Shown: piece after piece, positions 29,499 to 42,691 of the stretch | How positions within the stretch are numbered: position 1 is the stretch's first letter | Layout of the letters: each line of letters opens with the position of its first letter | NCBI GenBank assembly: GCA_028274465.1 | Contig: CM051457.1 | Span: 71,274,496 to 71,338,495, forward strand | Length of the DNA stretch: 64,000 nucleotides | Direction: 5' to 3' | From: Plantago ovata | Taxonomy: Eukaryota; Streptophyta; Magnoliopsida; Lamiales; Plantaginaceae | Notes under the pieces: model-generated | Seen by the model: the letters and a program-made list of their open reading frames with translations, nothing else | Databases searched by the model: none | Told to the model about the DNA's origin: nothing | Program-made: the position numbers and the translations under genes

Positions 29499-31596
29499 TG
29501 TAAGAAAATATGGTCAGAGTTACCCCTAGGGTACGCAGCGGAATTTTAAAAACTTTCTTAACATACTGGTTAACTGATTATGCATATGTCGTATATATAT
29601 AAACACGTCAATTAGAAGACTAACCTTACTTCCAAAGCATCTTCCAAGTCTTCGTAATATTCCGGTGTATCTTCTCCTTCGTCGAAGTCGAAGATATCTA
29701 CAATACTTTGTATATCTGCAAGACAATAAGAGTTAGTTTCCAGCTCCTAGAACCTCAACCTTGGTATCCACGGATGAACAGCCTATCGGAAGAATGCTAG
29801 TATATTCTTTATGTGACCAAGAAGACGGGGCGGCAATTTCCTCCGGTGGCGGTGTGCGCGCGCGTGAGGCTTAGGGAGGAGGGGAGAGTTTTATTTTCTC
29901 TAAGAAAACTGGGTAGAATGACTGTGAAAGTCTATGTCTGAAACTGTATTTCAAAATCGTATGTAAAACTCTCTCTAATAGTCCACTATATATAGTAGTC
30001 TATAGAAGCCTAAAGCATAAGCAATTAGACTTCGTAAAGGAATAAGAATCTAATTCTTATCGCACAAGGAAACCAATATCAAGTCTAGATTCATTCCCAA
30101 TCAAATCAAAACTCAATCAGGAAAATCTAACTTATCCCTTGGACTTCTAATAGAGGAAGGAGTCGAACTCCTTCCCCTACTCAGCCACGCGCGCGCGCGC
30201 CTGTCCTACGGGACGTGGGTCCCACTTTTGGGACCCATTTATATTTCTAAGGCAATCCAAACTCCAAGTAGATTTTGCCCAAGTGCATATGTTAATTCTA
30301 AATTAACATATCCTTTACAATCAAACCTCCATTATATTTCCAAAATATAATCTTTAATTGTATTTACATAAAATACAATTAATTAGCCAATTCAATTAAT
30401 AATTCCAAATCATTAATTGAGCCACCAATTATTATAATTAATTCCAAATTAATTATAATCCATCAATCACAATTAATTCCAAATTAATTGCGATTCCATC
30501 TTCAAGGATATTCTGATAGGCTGAATCACCACATAGTGTGACCCATAGGGCCTCACCGTATTAAGCAAGTCCTAGACTAGGCAACATGGAATTCCTAGAT
30601 GGTTTCATTTGCAATATTAATACGCGAGGACGTTTGAGAGGTTTCTCAAAGCTAACCCTTTCGTTGTGAAGCCTGTTGCGCTCAACGCGGCGATGGTAAC
30701 GTCCCTTCATCTGACTTGCTCGGATGTATCTAGGATCGATGAAGTGTCTATCCCAATAATACATCCACGGGCGTCTCAGGAAGTTGTTTGGTTAAGATAT
30801 ACTTATGACCATCATAATATATCATTTGCACTGGCCAGTGACTTTACCAACACAACTATGCAGACTACGAGCAGTGATCTCCTGTGCTACACTTGAGAGA
30901 TGAATCCTTCACAGAATCACTTATCACCCCCATTTGTATTTAGCCATAATCCTGGATTGTGTCTTAGGTCAACTGCTTATTCAGAGCTGACATCGACGTG
31001 TCCACCAAGGATATGGAGCAACAAATGTGATGATAAAGTCCTGTAAGTGCAAAGGACGAATGGCATCACTTCGACAACTCACCGGTTCCCATAGACACGT
31101 CGGTGTAGAGTATACATCGATGGGAGTGTCCGGTGGGTACTTCCATTGTTCGATAAAGCTTCTTCGAACAACTATGCGCAGTTATGGGAACGTTCCTTGA
31201 TTGTCCAACAATCCGTTCCGTGGCCGTGGGATCGGCTCACACTTGCTCCAACAAGTATAACCTCCACGCATACTAGTCTTGTCAGGTTCATTCAGACCCC
31301 CACATCCGAGATGTACCACGACTAGGGAGAGTTTGGGATAGATGATAACTCACATAGCTCCCACTAACTGTGTGATCGGTCATCTATCCGAGGGGACATG
31401 TTTAATATCAATACAGACAGCAATATAGATATGACATGCTGCAGCCTGGTGTAATATAAATATGAAAGCGATACTCAACAGTAAAATGAAACAAACATAT
31501 ATTATATTACGTTGACCTGTGTAATAGTACATATATGTCCTCTACAAGGGCACCATGCCCTTAGTAAGGACTGTCTCTAGGACATATACACTATCA
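29499..31596 (-). repeat. D LTR2 (shared: 5' LTR of unit 1 and 3' LTR of unit 2)
   Basis: 2098 bp, TGTAAGAAAA to CACTATCA. The primer site abuts the left edge and the purine tract of unit 2 (minus AAGTGGGAGAT) abuts the right edge, so one LTR serves two units. On the minus strand there is a TATA box CTATATATAG (29986-29995) and about 95 nt downstream AATAAA (29890-29895). A GC dinucleotide run is at about 30186-30200. No gene seen. Confidence 0.92.
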
Positions 31597-31610
31597 ATCT
31601 CCCACTTGGA

Positions 31611-32129
31611 CTAGAGCCAGTCACCTTTATGCCTAATGCCCAGATTAGCATAATGTCTTAAGTGGACTTCCACTGATAAGACCTTGGTGAGAGGATCTGC
31701 CACGTTGTCCGTGGTTGAGACACGTTCTATACTAACTTCTCCTCGATCTATAATCTCACGTATAACGTGATATTTTCTAAGTACATGTTGGTTCTTGTTT
31801 GTAGATCTAGGCTCCCTAGCTTGAGCGACGGCGCCCGTATTGTCACAATAAATCGTTATTGGACTGGGAGCAGGAACAACCCTCAATTCCTTCAAGAACT
31901 CTGAAATCCAGACAGCTTCTTACGATGCTTCTGATGCAGCAATGTACTCGGCCTCTGTGGATGAGTCAGCAACCGTGGCTTGCTTAGAGCTCTTCCAACA
32001 GACAGCTCCTCCGTTCAATTTGAATACGTATCCTGTCTGTGACTTAAAGTCATCAGGATCTGATTCAAATCCAGCGTCGACATACCTAGACATCTTTAAT
32101 TCTGGTTCTCCACCAAACACCAAGAACAT
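31611..32129 (-). pseudogene. D internal 2: RNase H
   Basis: Reads YVDAGFESDPDD, KQATVADSSTEAEYIAASEA, then TIYCDNTGAVAQA and NVADPLTK at the C-terminus, a copia RNase H. In-frame stops at about 32130 (TAG for GAG) and 31920 (TAA for AAA) are absent from unit 3. Confidence 0.9.
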
Positions 32130-32981
32130 CTATTTAGTCCGTCTAAGGTACTTAAGAATGTTCTTTACAGCAGTCCAGTGAGGTACTCCTGGATTTTGTT
32201 GGTGTCGACAAGTGACACTAAGCGCATATGCCACATCGGGCCTTGTGCAATTCATTGCATACATTATAGACCCTACTGCCGAAGCATAGGGTACACGACT
32301 CATTGCATTTCCTTCTTCATCAGTTTTAGGACCATCCTTAACTGATAAGACAATCCCATGCCTAGCTGGGAGAAAGCCTCTCTTTGAGTCGTCCATCTTA
32401 TAACGCTTCAGTATTTTGTCGATGTAGGTGGACTGTGTCAATCCCAACATCCTCTTGGGTCTATCTCTAAAGATCTTGATCCCTAGGATGTAGTTCGCTT
32501 CACCCAAGTCCTTCATCGAGAAGGTACTTGATAACCAAACTTTAGTCTCTTCTAACATAGAGACATTGTTTCCCATGATCAAAATGTCATCTACATAAAT
32601 GATCATGAAAACAACTCCTTTGTCGCTGTGTCTCGCATATACACACGGATCTTCCTTGCTTCTGATGAAGTCAAACGATTTGACAGCTTCATCAAAGCGG
32701 ATATTCCAGCTCCTTGACGCTTGCTTTAGCCCATAGATGGATCTTTGTAATTTGCATACAGCAGTTGGCCTGGTTTTACTAACAAAACCTTCCGGCTGTA
32801 CCATATAGACCTCTTCCTCAAGGTTGCCATTGAGGAAGGCTGTCTTTACATCCATCTGCCAGATTTTATAATCATAGTAGGCAGCTATCGCAAGTAGAAT
32901 TCGAATGGACTTCAATTTTGCTACTGGTGAAAAGGTTTCATCGTAATCGATGCCATACCTTTGCGTGTAGCCTTTTGCCAC
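32130..32981 (-). pseudogene. D internal 2: reverse transcriptase
   Basis: 283 codons of a Ty1/copia RT with AKGYTQRYGIDYDETFSPVA, QMDVKTAFLNG, SIYGLKQASRSWN and the catalytic IYVDDILIMG. The domain itself is open; it is separated from the integrase by a frameshift and ends at the TAG before RNase H. Confidence 0.93.
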
Positions 32982-33160
32982 AAGCCTAGCTTTGTGTGTT
33001 TGTACCTTGCCGTCGGCATCTGTCTTTCGTTTAAAGACCCATTTTCACCCAATTGGTCTAACCCCTTGGGGCAAGTCTACCAAGTTCCAAACTTGGTTCT
33101 GGTACATTGAATCCATTTCTAATTCCATGGCCTCTTGCCATTTGTCTGAGTCAATATCAA

Positions 33161-34437
33161 TTATTGCCTCTTGTAGGTCTCGGGATCTTCCCGATCTGAT
33201 AGACCGACATCAAGTTCACGGATGTCTTCTATCATAAGGCTTTGCTTCTGAGGTCCTCTAAGGATCCTCTTCGACCTACGGAGCTCGACTTGTTCTGGTG
33301 CTTTTCTTTTCTGGCTTCGTGTAACACGAACATTATCAGTGGGTACTGATGCAGCTGTTCGTTGGGCACGACCCTGTTCCCTTGCGGGAGGCTGCTCTTG
33401 TGCAACTTGTTGCACAGGTTGGTTGACAACGGGTTCTACAGGTGTGGTTTCAACTGTTGATCTAATCACAGGACTCCCACTGACTATGACATGCCTAGCA
33501 AGTGTCATATCATCACCCTTGTCTGCTTCGAAAGCTCCCACTAAACTTGAGTCCAAATCAGAAGATTTAAAGAACTCATGTTCGCGCGTGTCAAAGTCTT
33601 GAATTTCTTCAAGTTCTATCATATCATCTAACCTCTCTTCTTCGAGGTATTCAGCTTCTAAAACTTCACGTTTCTAGACACGATCACCTTGTGATCTTCA
33701 GCATGATAGAATTCATAGCCTCTCGTCTGACGAGGATAGCCTATGAAATATACTTTGACACCCTTGGCATCTAACTTATCAGTGAGCATCAGCTTGACTA
33801 TCGCAGAACAGCCCCAATGTCTAAGATAGCCTAGTGAAGGCTTCTTTCCCTTCCATAACTGATAAGGAGTTTTCTCCACTGATTTAGATGGTACACGGTT
33901 CAGAATGTAGATTGCAGTTTGTAGTGCATATCCCCACAGATACTTTGGAAGAGTCGAGAATCCAATCATTGATCTTACCATGTCTAACAGGGTTCGATTC
34001 CTCCTCTCAGACACACCGTTTAACTGTGGTGTTCCAAGAGGAGTCCATTGCAATTGAATCCCATTTTTCTTCAAGTAATCGATAAATTCTTCACTAAGGT
34101 ATTCACCTCCTCGATCCGATCGAAGAGTGACTATCCTTAGGTTCAATTCATTCTCGACCTCATTCCTAAACTCCTTGAATTTCCCAAAGGTCTCGGATTT
34201 ATTCTTCATAAGAAAGATATATCCATACCTTGAGAAATCGTCAGTAAAGGTAACGAAGTAAGGATAACCCCCACGCGCATGGACTTTAAACGGTCCACAT
34301 ACATCGGTATGTATGAGCTCTAAGCAGCGAGTGACACGAACACCTTGTCCAACAAAAGGTTTGTTTGTCATCTTACCCTTAACACAAGATTCACATGTAC
34401 CATATGATTCAAAATCAAATGGTTCTAAGTAGTCCAA
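33161..34437 (-). pseudogene. D internal 2: integrase and linker
   Basis: ORF 34437-33658 has D in [10 protein letters not shown] in RSDRGGEY and E in GVSERRNRT (DDE). ORF 33622-33161 is the acidic linker to RT. Two 1-nt losses relative to unit 3 (near 33659 and 33176) break the frame. Unit 3 carries the same region as one open ORF. Confidence 0.92.
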
Positions 34438-34616
34438 CTTCCTTAGTCTTTGAATCCGTGTTTCATTGATATGGCCTAGCCTACAATGCCATAGATAAGA
34501 TGGATTATTCTTCTTACTTGAAGACGGTTGTTTGTTATGTATTTGAAATAAAGGTTAACTACTTTGCAAAATATATAAACCATTCACCAAGCGAGCCTTT
34601 CCATAATACTGATCAT

Positions 34617-35828
34617 TTAATGAAAAATAACAAGTATTATTCGCAAATCGAAAGGAAAAACCATATTGTCTAACAATGGAATGGAAATAATATTTCTGAT
34701 AATGGATGGAACAAAATAAACATTATCAAGTTCTAAACATTGTCCCGGAGGTAAATCTATCTTGCTGCGTCCAACGCGTTTGGCTTCAACTGGATTGCCG
34801 TTCCCAACATGCAAGTCGATTTCACCTCGCTTGACTAGCCTGTGATCAATTAGCCCCTGCACATTATTACAAATGTGTGAGCCACAGGCTGTATCTAATA
34901 CCCAACCATTGGAGTCAACAGTAGTCATGTTCATTTCAATAACAAACATACCTGAGCCAGAAGCTGATGACTTCTTGGCCTGATCTGCCCTAAGCTTAGG
35001 GCAATCTTTATTCCAATGTCCTTTCTGCTTACAGAAAAGACATTCATCTGTGCGCACCGTTCCGCTTCTCTTGAACTTCCTTTTCTGGTTCGGACGCTTA
35101 GGCTTATCACTCCAAGTGTTAGCCTTGGCTCCCGACTTTCCCTTACCCTTAGCACCTTTGCTTTTCGGGTTCGAGTTAGACGGTTGCCCAACAAGCATGA
35201 TCGACTTTTCCTTCTTAGGAAGAGTTTGATCATATGTCTTCAGCAGATTATGAAGTTCAGGCAGTGTGACGTCCTTCGCATTCATCGTGTAATTAATGAT
35301 GAACTGCGAATACGAACTCGGCAATGATTGAAGGACAAAGATCACCATGATCTTGTTCTCTAGCTTAACGCCGGCATCGGCAAGCTTTTCAAAGAGACCA
35401 ATCATTTTGAGAACATGCTCAGACATGTTCCCTCCTTCACTGAGCTTGCATCTGTGTATGTCTTTGATCAAATCAAATTCAACACTTCTAGCTGTCGTCT
35501 TAAAGAGCGACTCAAGATGTTTCAACATCTCATACGGCAACATGCTTTCATGTTGCCTCTGCAGCTCATTGCTCATTGCCGCCAGCATAATACACTGCGC
35601 GGACTTAGCATCCTCAAGATGCTTATCAGACCTTGCCTTGTTGGCTTGATTCCAAGCAGCAACCTGATCGGCAGTCTGATTTTCGGGGCACACGGGAATG
35701 ACCTCGTCCAAGACGTACTCAATCTTTTCGTACCTCAGCACCAAACGTATATTCCTGATCCAATCTAGGAAGTTTGGTCCGGTTAAAATTTGCTTCTCCA
35801 AGACAGCACGGAGCGAGATACTCGCCAT
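34617..35828 (-). pseudogene. D internal 2: gag and protease
   Basis: Likely start MASISLRAV at 35828. A UBN2-type gag is followed by a basic linker, the knuckle CLFCKQKGHWNKDC and protease VLDTACGSHIC. The frame is lost near 34660 by a 1-nt loss; a TAA follows near 34556, shared with unit 3. Confidence 0.92.
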
Positions 35829-37463
35829 ATCTAATATCCTAAGGAGAAATAATATAGAACGAAAACAATAAATCAACTATTGAAATATTATTTCTAAATA
35901 CACAGTCAACATAACTAAACAACAAGGTCCTTTAGCTGTTTAGCTCCCACTATTTTCACATATGCTTGCCCCCACAACAAACATACGGGTAATGTCCAAC
36001 AAGTTACCGTAGTGGCCAAGATCCAAATCCATATTATGCCATACTCCAACGGGGCTGGTCGCATAGCATAATATGACCGGTAGGACTAGTAAGACTATCC
36101 AATTGCGTCACGCAACTCTTGGTTGTTAAATCTAATTTAACCCGATGCCCTACATATTGTACCTATCGAGGTCGCTAGATACAATATGCAGTAAGTCATA
36201 ACCATAGGCTTACTCTAATTTGACGATTACTGCGAGTCTTGTAAGACGAGGTCGCCAATACAAGAAAACGCAATGAAAGTTCAAAATTAAAGCACCCTAT
36301 GGAAAGCATCTCAGAAATACATATATATATATATACATATTTCCGTACTTATATTGGTTGGGCTTGTAGCTTGAGGGTTGTTATCAGTCATCTACAAACA
36401 AATAAGGGCGCCGCCTACCCATCATGCATGAACGGTCTACACGTAATGGATGCCGCCTATCCATTCTAGTTCTAAACGCGGTCAAGCATATAATGGGTGC
36501 CGCCTACCCATACATAAATATGCGGTCCGACATATAGAGGGCGCCGCCTACCCTCGCATGCATAGCGGTCGAACGGAATGTAAAAACATGGTATTTAAAC
36601 ATGCATTGTCAAACAATAGCATATTGAGCATATGAAACAAGTAGTAGCCTATGTGGATGACAAATGACTTCATAATTTCATTATGAAAATTATAATCCCA
36701 TACTTATAATCTCTATGAAATAATTGAAAATTTGGACTAGATTGAACATTCGAAAATTCTATTGACCAAGTAAAAACCCGAAGGACTTAATTGTAATTTT
36801 AAAAACCTTAGAGGTGTTAAATCTAAAATTCAAAAGTAGAAGGACTAATTGCAAAAAACAATAAATTGATAAATTACAAATAGCCCTTTAACTTTAACTA
36901 ATTAAATTTAACGCTCTAGTTTAAACATTACATTAAATCATATTTATTCCAAATATAAAATTCAATCCTCAAAACTTTCAAAATTCGATTTGGGTCCAAC
37001 CCGAAAATATATAAATATATATCATATATATATATTATATAAATAAAATTTAAATCCAATATTAATATATATATTTTATATCCATAATATATATATATAT
37101 ATATTTTTTTTTTTTTAAAACGTGGGGACGGCGCCGCGGGTCCAGGCCGGCACCTGCGTCCGCCAGGCGCTGCCCGGGCACGGGCGCCTCGCGCCCGTGC
37201 CGCAGGCAGGGGCCGCGGTACCGGCGCCGAGCGCCGCGCCGCAGGCCCCGGGCGCCTGCGTGCCGCAGGGGCCGGCCGCCGCTTGCGTCGCGCAAGCGGC
37301 CCGGTAAAAAAATATATATATTAAAATTTTTTTTTTTTTTGAAAAATATAAATTCTAAATTTATATAAAAAACAAAACTTTTGAAAATCGAATTCATCAT
37401 AGAATCAATTGCATCCACATATCTACAAAATCATACAATATATACGTATATACGTAATCAATT
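35829..37463 (-). other. D internal 2: 5' leader with hairpins and GC block
   Basis: Hairpins at 36404-36422, 36446-36464, 36493-36511 and 36537-36555; GC block 37126-37308 with stems 37177-37201 and 37279-37299. Many single-base losses relative to units 1 and 3 from about 36.8 kb on. No gene. Confidence 0.82.
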
Positions 37464-37482
37464 AACCTCGCTCTGATACCAC

Positions 37483-39551
37483 TGTAAGAAAATATGGTCA
37501 GAGTTACCCCTAGGGTACGCAGCGGAATTTTAAAAATTTTCTTAACATACAGGTTAATTGATTATGCATATGTCGTATATATATAAACACGTCAATTAGA
37601 AGACTAACCTTACTTCCAAAGCAGCTTCCAAGTCTTCGTAAATTCCGGTGTATCTTCTCCTTCGTCGAAGTCGAAGATATCTACAATACTCTGTATATCT
37701 GCAAGACAATAAGAGTTAGTTTCCAGCTCCTAGAACCTCAACCTTGGTATCCACGGATGAACAGCCTATCGGAAGAATGCTAGGATATTCTTTATGTGAC
37801 CAAGAAGACGGGGCGGCAATTCCCTCCGGTGGCGGTGTGCGCGCGCGTGAGGCTAAGGGAGGAGGGGAGAGTTTTATTTTCTCTAAGAAAACTGGGGTAG
37901 TAATGACTGTAGTCTATTCTGAAACTGTATTTCAAAATCGTATGTAAAACTCTCTCTAATAGTCACTATATAGTAGTCTATAGAAGCCTAAAGCATAAGC
38001 AATTAGACTTCGTAAAGGAATAAGAATCTAATTCTTATCGCACAAGGAAACCAATATCAAGTCTAGATTCATTCCCAATCAAATCAAAACTCAATCAGGA
38101 AAATCTAACTTATCCCTTGGACTTCTAATAGGAAGGAGTCGAACTCCTTCCCCTACTCAGCCACGCGCGCGCCGCCCTGTCTCCGGGACATGGGTCACTT
38201 ATATTTCTAAGGCAATCCAAACTCCAAGTAGATTTTGCCCAAGTGCATATGTTAATTCTAAATTAACATATCCTTTCAATCAAACCTCATTATATTTCCA
38301 AAATAATCTTTAATTGTATTTACATAAAATACAATTAATTAGCCAATTCAATTAATAATTCCAAATCATTAATTGAGCCACCAAATATTATAATTAATTC
38401 CAAATCAATTATAATCCATCAATCACAATTAATCCAAATTAATTGCGATTCCATCTTCAAGGATATTCTGATAGGCTGAATCACCACATAGTGTGACCCA
38501 TAGGGCCTCACCGTATTAGCAAGTCCTAGACTAGGCAACATGGAATTCCTAGACGGTTCCATTTGCATATAATACGTGAGGACGTTTGAGAGGTTTCTCA
38601 AAGCTAACCCTTTCGTTGCGAAGCCTGTTGCGCTCAACGCGGCGATGGTAACGTCCCTTCATCTGACTTGCTCGGATGTATCTAGGATCGATGAAGTGTC
38701 TATCCCAATAATACACACGGGCGTCTCAGGGAGTTGTTTGGTTAAGATATACTTATGACCATCAATAATATATCATTTGCACTGGCCAGTGACTTTACCA
38801 ACACAACTATGCAGACTACGAGCAGTGCTCTCCTGTGCTACACTTGAGAGATGAATCCTTCACAGAATCACTTATCACCCCCATTTGTATTTGCCATAAT
38901 CCTGGATCGTGTCTTAGGTCAACTGCTTATTCAGAGCTGACATCGACGGGTCCACCAAGGATATGGAGCAACAAATGTGATGATAAAGTCCTGTAAGTGC
39001 AAAGGACGAATGGCATCACTTCGACAACTCACCGGTTCCCATAGACACGTCGGTGTAGAGTATACATCGATGGGAGTGTCCGGTGGGTACTTCCATTGTT
39101 CGATAAAGCTTCTTCGAACAACTATGCGCAGTTATGGGAACGTTCCTTGATTGTCCAACAATCCGTTCCGTGGCCGTGGGATCGGCTCACACTTGCTCCA
39201 ACAAGTATAACCTCCACGCATACTAGTCTTGTCAGGTTCATTCAGACCCCCACATCCGAGATGTACCACGACTAGGGAGAGTTTGGGATGATTGATATAA
39301 TCACATAGCTCCCACTAACTTGTGATCGGTCATCTATCCGAGGGGACATGTTTAGTATCAATACAGACAGCAATATAGATATGACATGCTGCAGCCTGCC
39401 TGGTGTATATATAAATATGAAAGCGATACTCAACGTTAAAATGAAACAAACATATATTATATTACGTTGACCTGTGTAATAGTACATATATGTCCTCTAC
39501 AAGGGCACCATGCCCTTAGTAAGGACTGTCTCTAGGACATATACACTATCA
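37483..39551 (-). repeat. D LTR3, followed by GTATT
   Basis: 2069 bp, homologous to LTR2 and LTR4 but with many small losses. It is followed by GTATTCA and then N, not by the purine tract expected inside an array. GTATT equals the TSD of the array. Confidence 0.9.
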
Positions 39552-39558
39552 GTATTCA

Positions 39559-39658
39559 NNNNNNNNNNNNNNNNNNNNNNNNNNNNNNNNNNNNNNNNNN
39601 NNNNNNNNNNNNNNNNNNNNNNNNNNNNNNNNNNNNNNNNNNNNNNNNNNNNNNNNNN
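39559..39658. other. Assembly gap (100 N)
   Basis: Placeholder between the D LTR3 end and an 81-bp fragment of the same LTR end (39659-39739). Confidence 1.
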
Positions 39659-39739
39659 GGACCTGTGTAATAGTACATATATGTCCTCTACAGGGCACCA
39701 TGCCCTTTAAGGACTGTCTCTAGGACATATACACTATCA
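39659..39739 (-). repeat. D LTR fragment after gap
   Basis: Last 81 bp of a D LTR, repeating the end already seen at 39472-39551 with small losses. The purine tract of unit 3 follows. Confidence 0.9.
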
Positions 39740-41116
39740 ATCTCCCACTTGGACTAGAGCCAGTCACCTTTATGCCTAATGCCCAGATTAGCATAATGTC
39801 TTAAGTGGACTTCCACTGATAAGACCTTGGTGAAAGGATCTGCCACGTGTCCGTGGTAGAGACACGTTCTATACTAACTTCTCCTCTATCTATAATCTCA
39901 CGTATAACGTGATATTTTCTAAGTACATGTTGTTCTTGTTTGTAGATCTAGGCTCCCTAGCTTGAGCGACGGCGCCCGTATTGTCACAATAAATCGTTAT
40001 TGGACTGGGAGCAGGAACAACCCTCAATTCCTTCAAGAACTCTGAAATCCAGACAGCTTCTTTCGATGCTTCTGATGCAGCAATGTACTCGGCCTCTGTG
40101 GATGAGTCAGCAACGTGGCTTGCTTAGAACTCTTCCAACAGACAGCTCCTCCGTTCAATTTGAATACGTATCCTGTCTGTGACTTAAAGTCATCAGGATC
40201 TGATTCAAATCCAGCGTCGACATACCCAGACATCTTTAATTCTGGTTCTCCACCAAACACCAAGAACATCTCTTTAGTCCGTCTAAGGTACTTAAGAATG
40301 TTCTTTACAGCAGTCCAGTGAGGTACTCCTGGATTCTGTTGGTGTCGACAAGTGACACTAAGCGCATATGCCACATCGGGCCTTGTGCAATTCATTGCAT
40401 ACATTATAGACCCTACTGCCGAAGCATAGGGCACACGACTCATTGCATTCTTTCTTCATCAGTTTTAGGACCATCCTTAACTGATAAGACAATCCCATGC
40501 CTAGCTGGGAGAAAGCCTCTTTGAGTCGTCCATCTTATAACGCTTCAGTATTTTGTCGATGTAGGTGGACTGTGTCAATCCCAACATCCTCTTGGATCTA
40601 TCTCTAAAGATCTTGATCCCTAGGATGTAGTTCGCTTCACCCAAGTCCTTCATCGAGAAGGTACTTGATAACCAAACTTTAGTCTCTTCTAGCATAGAGA
40701 CATTGTTTCCCATGATCAAAATGTCATCTACATAAATGATCATGAAAACAACTCCTTTGTCGCTGTGTCTCGCATAGACACAGGGATCTTCCTTGCTTCT
40801 GATGAAGTCAAACGATTTGACAGCTTCATCAAAGCGGATATTCCAGCTCCTGACGCTTGCTTTAGCCCATAGATGGATCTTTGTAATTTGCATACAGCAG
40901 TTGGCCTGGTTTTACTACAAAACCTTCCGGCTGTACCATATAGACCTCTTCCTCAAGGTTGCCATTGAGGAAGGCTGTCTTTACATCCATCTGCCAGATT
41001 TTATAATCATAGTAGGCAGCTATCGCAAGTAGAATTCGAATGGACTTCAATTTTGCTACTGGTGAAAAGGTTTCATCGTAATCGATGCCATACCTTTGCG
41101 TGTAGCCTTTTGCCAC
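39740..41116 (-). pseudogene. D internal 3: RNase H and RT, several frameshifts
   Basis: Same order as unit 2. RT pieces: 41116-40862 (AKGYTQRYGIDYDE, QMDVKTAFLNG), 40893-40501 (IYVDDILIMG), 40443-40033 (RT end and RNase H). At least four 1-nt losses relative to unit 2 (near 40915, 40851, 40520 and 40114) break the frames, whereas the unit 2 stops at 32130 and 31920 are sense codons here. Confidence 0.88.
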
Positions 41117-41179
41117 AAGCCTAGCTTTGTGTGTTTGTACCTTGCCGTCGGCATCTGTCTTTCGTTTAAAGACCCATTT

Positions 41180-42574
41180 TCACCCAATTGGTCTAACCCC
41201 TTGGGGCAAGTCTACCAAGTTCCAAACTTGGTTCTGGTACATTGAATCCATTTCTAATTCCATGGCCTCTTGCCATTTGTCTGAGTCAATATCAATTATT
41301 GCCTCTTTGTAGGTCTCGGGATCTTCCCGATCTGATAGACCGACATCAAGTTCACGGATGTCTTCTATCATAAGGCTTTGCTTCTGAGGTCCTCTAAGGA
41401 TCCTCTTCGACCTACGGAGCTCGACTTGTTCTGGTGCTTTTCTTTTCTGGCTTCGTGTAACACGAACATTATCAGTGGGTACTGATGCAGCTGTTCGTTG
41501 GGCACGACCCTGTTCCCTTGCGGGAGGCTGCTCTTGTGCAACTTGTTGCACAGGTTGGTTGACAACGGGTTCTACAGGTGTGGTTTCAACTGTTGATCTA
41601 ATCACAGGACTCCCACTGACTATGACATGCCTAGCAAGTGTCATATCATCACCCTTGTCTGCTTCGAAAGCTCCCACTAAACTTGAGTCCAAATCAGAAG
41701 ATTTAAAGAACTCATGTTCGCGCGTGTCAAAGTCTTGAATTTCTTCAAGTTCTATCATATCATCTAACCTCTCTTCTTCGAGGTATTCAGCTTCTAAAAA
41801 CTTCACGTTTCTAGACACGATCACCTTGTGATCTTCAGCATGATAGAATTCATAGCCTCTCGTCTGACGAGGATAGCCTATGAAATATACTTTGACACCC
41901 TTGGCATCTAACTTATCAGTGAGCATCAGCTTGACTATCGCAGAACAGCCCCAATGTCTAAGATAGCCTAGTGAAGGCTTCTTTCCCTTCCATAACTGAT
42001 AAGGAGTTTTCTCCACTGATTTAGATGGTACACGGTTCAGAATGTAGATTGCAGTTTGTAGTGCATATCCCCACAGATACTTTGGAAGAGTCGAGAATCC
42101 AATCATTGATCTTACCATGTCTAACAGGGTTCGATTCCTCCTCTCAGACACACCGTTTAACTGTGGTGTTCCAAGAGGAGTCCATTGCAATTGAATCCCA
42201 TTTTTCTTCAAGTAATCGATAAATTCTTCACTAAGGTATTCACCTCCTCGATCCGATCGAAGAGTGACTATCCTTAGGTTCAATTCATTCTCGACCTCAT
42301 TCCTAAACTCCTTGAATTTCCCAAAGGTCTCGGATTTATTCTTCATAAGAAAGATATATCCATACCTTGAGAAATCGTCAGTAAAGGTAACGAAGTAAGG
42401 ATAACCCCCACGCGCATGGACTTTAAACGGTCCACATACATCGGTATGTATGAGCTCTAAGCAGCGAGTGACACGAACACCTTGTCCAACAAAAGGTTTG
42501 TTTGTCATCTTACCCTTAACACAAGATTCACATGTACCATATGATTCAAAATCAAATGGTTCTAAGTAGTCCAA
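41180..42574 (-). CDS. D internal 3: integrase and linker, open
   Basis: 464 codons with the full DDE triad ([22 protein letters not shown]) and the acidic linker up to the RT start ([12 protein letters not shown]). This is the only unit in which the integrase frame is uninterrupted. It is preceded by the TAA at 42692 that cuts it from gag-protease. Confidence 0.92.
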   Translation of the reverse strand: MDYLEPFDFESYGTCESCVKGKMTNKPFVGQGVRVTRCLELIHTDVCGPFKVHARGGYPYFVTFTDDFSRYGYIFLMKNKSETFGKFKEFRNEVENELNLRIVTLRSDRGGEYLSEEFIDYLKKNGIQLQWTPLGTPQLNGVSERRNRTLLDMVRSMIGFSTLPKYLWGYALQTAIYILNRVPSKSVEKTPYQLWKGKKPSLGYLRHWGCSAIVKLMLTDKLDAKGVKVYFIGYPRQTRGYEFYHAEDHKVIVSRNVKFLEAEYLEEERLDDMIELEEIQDFDTREHEFFKSSDLDSSLVGAFEADKGDDMTLARHVIVSGSPVIRSTVETTPVEPVVNQPVQQVAQEQPPAREQGRAQRTAASVPTDNVRVTRSQKRKAPEQVELRRSKRILRGPQKQSLMIEDIRELDVGLSDREDPETYKEAIIDIDSDKWQEAMELEMDSMYQNQVWNLVDLPQGVRPIG

Positions 42575-42691
42575 CTTCCTTAGTCTTTGAATCCGTGTTT
42601 CATTGATATGGCCTAGCCTACAATGCCATAGATAAGATGGATTATTCTTCTTACTTGAAGACGGTTGTTTGTTATGTATTTGAAATAAAGG

